A stretch of DNA of 8,461 nt from Comamonadaceae bacterium. Its GTDB lineage: Bacteria; Pseudomonadota; Gammaproteobacteria; Burkholderiales; Burkholderiaceae_C. Each line of letters opens with the position of its first letter. Positions within the stretch are counted from its first letter, which is position 1. The notes under the pieces were generated by a model that worked only from the letters and a program-made list of their open reading frames with translations, was not told the DNA's origin and did not search any database. The position numbers were made by a program, and so were the translations under genes. Of this stretch, positions 6,484 through 8,461 are shown one piece after another. Location of the stretch: the NCBI GenBank assembly GCA_947463845.1, contig CANHUM010000061.1, forward strand, positions 1-8,461, in the 5' to 3' direction.

Positions 6484-6656
6484 TGCGCGAAGTGCAGGTC
6501 AAGCCTGAATCGAGGCACCGTGTCGCCCAGATGTCAGGCAGGCGCAAGTTCAGTCGCTTAAGGGACAGAAATGCGGGATAACCATATGACGTGATTCCAG
6601 CACGGGTCACAGAATGCACCAAGACATTTTTCTTTTCCGTCCTGGTGCAAGACTCA
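6484..6656. other. Intergenic region before the ABC importer genes
   Basis: This 173-base gap is the largest in the cluster and probably carries a separate promoter for the ABC genes. The best -10-like string is GATAAC (6577-6582), but no good -35 stands 16-18 bases before it. No terminator with a T run is visible after the AA_synth gene. A 6-bp inverted pair, GCCTGA (6503-6508) and TCAGGC (6534-6539), has a long spacer and is weak. A pyrimidine run (TTTTTCTTTTCC) lies at 6627-6638 within a stronger inverted repeat, listed separately. Confidence 0.4.
6615..6649. repeat. 7-bp inverted repeat just upstream of livG
   Basis: TGCACCA (6615-6621) and TGGTGCA (6643-6649) are perfect reverse complements with a 21-base pyrimidine-rich spacer. 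The second arm ends 7 bases before the livG ATG, where a ribosome-binding site would normally lie. It may be a leader hairpin that limits initiation, an operator, or chance. The repeat is seen directly; a role is inferred. Confidence 0.3.
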
Positions 6657-7433
6657 ATGGCTGACGCAATCATTCTCGAAACCCGTGGACTCATCAAGGA
6701 GTTCAAAGGATTTGTCGCTGTCAACGATGTCAACCTCAAGGTGCGTCGTGGAGAGATTCACGCACTGATCGGTCCCAACGGCGCAGGCAAGACCACAGTG
6801 TTCAACCTGTTGACCAAGTTTCTGATTCCCACCAAGGGCCAGATCCTGTTCAATGGCCGTGACATCACGGGTGAAAAACCTGCCCAGATTGCCCGTCGCG
6901 GCATCGTGCGCTCCTTCCAGATTTCCGCCACTTTCCCGAACCTGTCGGTGGTGGAAAACGTGCGCATTGCACTGCAACGTGGCGCGGGTTTGTCCATGCA
7001 GTTCTGGCGCTCCGAGCGTGTGCTCGACAACCTCAATGACCGCGCGATGGCGCTGCTGGCCGAAGTGGATCTGCAGGACATGGCGCACTTGATGGCCGTG
7101 GAGTTGCCTTACGGCCGAAAACGCGCTCTCGAAATTGCCACCACATTGGCCATGGAGCCCGAGCTGATGCTGTTGGACGAGCCCACGCAAGGCATGGGCC
7201 ACGAAGATGTGGACCGTGTAACGCAGCTCATCAAGAAGGTAGGCGCCAATCGCACCATCCTGATGGTGGAGCACAACATGAACGTGGTCGCCAAGATTGC
7301 CGACACCATCAGCGTTCTGCAACGCGGTCAGGTGATTGCCGAGGGGCCTTACGCCGTCGTTTCCCAGAACCCACAAGTGCTTGAGGCCTACATGGGCACA
7401 GCCGACAACCAGCTGGAGGGGGCCCATGGCTGA
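6657..7433 (+). CDS. livG: LivG-type ABC importer ATP-binding protein
   Basis: A 258-residue ATPase of the branched-chain amino acid (HAAT) transporter family, cytoplasmic, energising uptake as a dimer with LivF. Walker A is canonical, GPNGAGKTT (39-47, K45). The Q-loop glutamine is Q88 in RSFQ. The signature region reads LPYGRKRALEIA (150-161) instead of LSGGQ, as is usual for LivG. Walker B is LMLLDEP (170-176) with catalytic E175, and the H-loop is H206 in MVEH. The insert near 110-125 (LSMQFWRSER) is typical of LivG. The frame is open to a GTG at 6591, but the ATG at 6657 gives the normal N-terminus. No good Shine-Dalgarno is visible. The gene overlaps livF by 8 bases. Liv-type importers carry amino acids, amides, urea or aromatic acids, so the substrate is open. 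Confidence 0.94.
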   Translation: MADAIILETRGLIKEFKGFVAVNDVNLKVRRGEIHALIGPNGAGKTTVFNLLTKFLIPTKGQILFNGRDITGEKPAQIARRGIVRSFQISATFPNLSVVENVRIALQRGAGLSMQFWRSERVLDNLNDRAMALLAEVDLQDMAHLMAVELPYGRKRALEIATTLAMEPELMLLDEPTQGMGHEDVDRVTQLIKKVGANRTILMVEHNMNVVAKIADTISVLQRGQVIAEGPYAVVSQNPQVLEAYMGTADNQLEGAHG

Positions 7434-8136
7434 GCCCAAAGAATTTCTGCGCATCAGCGACCTGCACGCCTGGTATGGCGAGTCGCACATCCTGCACGGC
7501 GTGAACCTGACCGTCAACGAAGGTGAAGTGGTCACCCTGTTGGGCCGCAATGGCGCTGGCCGCACCACCACCATCAAGTCGATCCTGGGTCTGGTGGGCA
7601 AACGCACGGGCAGCATCACGATCAACGGCACCGAATCGGTCAGCCTGGCACCTCACCAGATTGCCAAACTGGGCATTGGCTATTGCCCGGAGGAGCGCGG
7701 TATTTTTGCATCGCTCACTTGCGAAGAAAATCTGCTTCTCCCCCCTGTGATCGCCAGCGGTGGCATGGGCTTGGATGAAATTTACGAAATGTTTCCCAAT
7801 CTGCTGGAGCGCAAAAACAGCCCTGGCACCCGCCTTTCAGGTGGTGAGCAACAGATGCTGGCGGTCGGGCGCATTTTGCGCACGGGCGCACGCTTTTTGC
7901 TGCTCGATGAAATTTCAGAGGGCCTGGCCCCTGTCATCGTGCAGGCCTTGGCCCGCATGATCCGATCACTCAAGGCCAAGGGCTACACCATCATCATGGT
8001 GGAGCAAAACTTCCGCTTTGCAGCCCCACTGGCCGACCGGTTCTATGTCATGGAGCACGGGCAAATCGTGGAGGGCTTCACCTCGGCGGAGCTGTCCGAC
8101 AAGATGGGCATGCTCAACGAGTACCTCGGCGTCTGA
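7426..8136 (+). CDS. livF: LivF-type ABC importer ATP-binding protein with arginine in Walker A
   Basis: A 236-residue ATPase, partner of LivG. The fold motifs are in order, but several positions depart from consensus. Walker A is GRNGAGRTT (40-48), with R46 (codon CGC at 7561-7563) in place of the invariant lysine. The Q-loop region reads CPEERGIF (87-94) with no glutamine. The signature LSGGEQQ (138-144, approximately) is canonical. Walker B reads LLLDEISEGLAP with E162 kept and I163 in place of proline, and the H-loop position is Q194 (MVEQN). The PEER and EQN forms are normal for LivF; I think R in Walker A and EIS in Walker B recur in some Burkholderiales homologues but cannot verify it. 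GGAGG (7415-7419) lies 6 bases before the ATG. The start overlaps the end of livG, so translation is coupled. Confidence 0.93.
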   Translation: MAEPKEFLRISDLHAWYGESHILHGVNLTVNEGEVVTLLGRNGAGRTTTIKSILGLVGKRTGSITINGTESVSLAPHQIAKLGIGYCPEERGIFASLTCEENLLLPPVIASGGMGLDEIYEMFPNLLERKNSPGTRLSGGEQQMLAVGRILRTGARFLLLDEISEGLAPVIVQALARMIRSLKAKGYTIIMVEQNFRFAAPLADRFYVMEHGQIVEGFTSAELSDKMGMLNEYLGV

Positions 8137-8146
8137 TTTTTCAACC

Positions 8147-8152
8147 AGGAGA
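8147..8152 (+). promoter_or_regulatory. Strong ribosome-binding site of the ABC substrate-binding protein gene
   Basis: AGGAGA lies 7 bases before the ATG at 8160 and fixes that start. It sits in the 13-base string AACCAGGAGACAA (8143-8155), identical to the one before the Bug receptor gene. Confidence 0.8.
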
Positions 8153-8159
8153 CAACACC

Positions 8160-8461
8160 ATGAAACGTAAACTTCTCACCATCGCCGCTGCTGCGGCTTG
8201 TGCCTTTGGCGGAGCAGCCCAAGCCCAGATCTCTGACGGCACCGTCAAGATTGGCGTGTTGAACGACATGTCGGGCCTGTACTCTGACATCACCGGCCCC
8301 GGCTCTTTGCTGGCTGCCCGCATGGCGGTCGAAGACTACGTCAAGGCCACAGGCTCCAAACTCAAAATTGAAGTGATCGGTGCTGACCATCAAAACAAAC
8401 CCGATGTGGGCTCCAACATTGCCCGCCAGTGGTTTGACACCGACAAGGTCGACATGATCGC
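8160..8461 (+). CDS. ABC transporter periplasmic substrate-binding protein, LivK-like (partial, runs off the window)
   Basis: The first 100 codons of a type I periplasmic binding protein are visible; the 3' end lies outside the window. The signal peptide is clear: MKRK, an alanine-rich core, and a likely AQA/Q cleavage after residue 22. The mature start ISDGTVKIGVLNDMSGLYSD is typical of Leu/Ile/Val-type binding proteins, as is AARMAVEDYVKA, followed by IEVIGADHQNKPDVGSN. The protein should capture the substrate in the periplasm and deliver it to the permeases that LivG/LivF energise. The gene starts 23 bases after the livF stop, so it is in the same operon; the permease genes probably follow. 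This subtype is common in Burkholderiales and the DHQNKPD segment recurs in it (from memory), but the ligand cannot be predicted from this part. Confidence 0.92.
   Translation, partial: MKRKLLTIAAAAACAFGGAAQAQISDGTVKIGVLNDMSGLYSDITGPGSLLAARMAVEDYVKATGSKLKIEVIGADHQNKPDVGSNIARQWFDTDKVDMI

Noticed and set aside
6591..6656. GTG start extending LivG by 22 residues
   Set aside because: The extra residues do not resemble LivG N-termini and the ATG at 6657 begins right before the conserved first strand.
7336..7425. Upstream extension of LivF into livG
   Set aside because: This is an out-of-frame reading of livG; GGAGG at 7415-7419 marks the ATG at 7426.
6654..7631. 325-codon open frame on the - strand opposite livG and livF
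   Set aside because: Antisense shadow of two well-supported ATPase genes; histidine- and glutamine-rich translation with no recognisable domain.
1..8461. Search for defence systems, CRISPR arrays, transposases, phage genes or attachment repeats
   Set aside because: No repeat-spacer pattern, no recognisable mobile-element gene and no unexplained long non-coding stretch; every large stretch is accounted for by housekeeping, catabolic or transport genes.

Overview
The window looks like a betaproteobacterial chromosome, most likely Burkholderiales and probably Comamonadaceae. The reasons are the yidC-mnmE order, the GC-rich codon use, a solitary Bug/TctC-type receptor, and LivG/LivF proteins with the sequence style of that group. 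The taxonomic call is inference from familiarity, not from a search.

Layout. Positions 1-97 hold the last 31 codons of yidC (membrane protein insertase). A clear intrinsic terminator follows at 111-136, then mnmE (tRNA modification GTPase, 160-1572). This is the tail of the conserved rpmH-rnpA-yidD-yidC-mnmE block that usually lies near the replication origin. After a 122-base gap the content changes from housekeeping to catabolism. All genes are on the + strand and tightly spaced: a GntR/FCD regulator (1695-2384), a VOC-fold metalloenzyme (2415-2954), a fumarylacetoacetate-hydrolase-family enzyme (2979-3845), a zinc-independent MDR quinone oxidoreductase-like protein (3848-4843), a Bug/TctC periplasmic receptor (4899-5867) and an AA_synth-family protein (5905-6483). 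A 173-base gap follows, then a branched-chain-amino-acid-type ABC importer: livG (6657-7433), livF (7426-8136, overlapping livG by 8 bases) and the start of its periplasmic binding protein (8160 to the window end). The permease genes are not in view and probably lie downstream.

How the genes may work together. The regulator, the VOC enzyme, the FAH enzyme and the oxidoreductase look like a small carboxylate or ring-compound degradation operon. The two periplasmic receptors (Bug type and Liv type) suggest uptake of the substrate or related compounds. No gene identifies the substrate. I found no CRISPR array, defence system, transposase, tRNA or rRNA. The observations most worth a second look are: the LivF Walker A lysine replaced by arginine, which places all non-consensus ATPase residues of the LivG/LivF pair in one composite site; a perfect 9-9-9 inverted repeat over the start region of the regulator gene; a terminator placed directly before mnmE with no obvious promoter after it; and a catabolic cluster of unknown substrate containing a poorly understood AA_synth protein.
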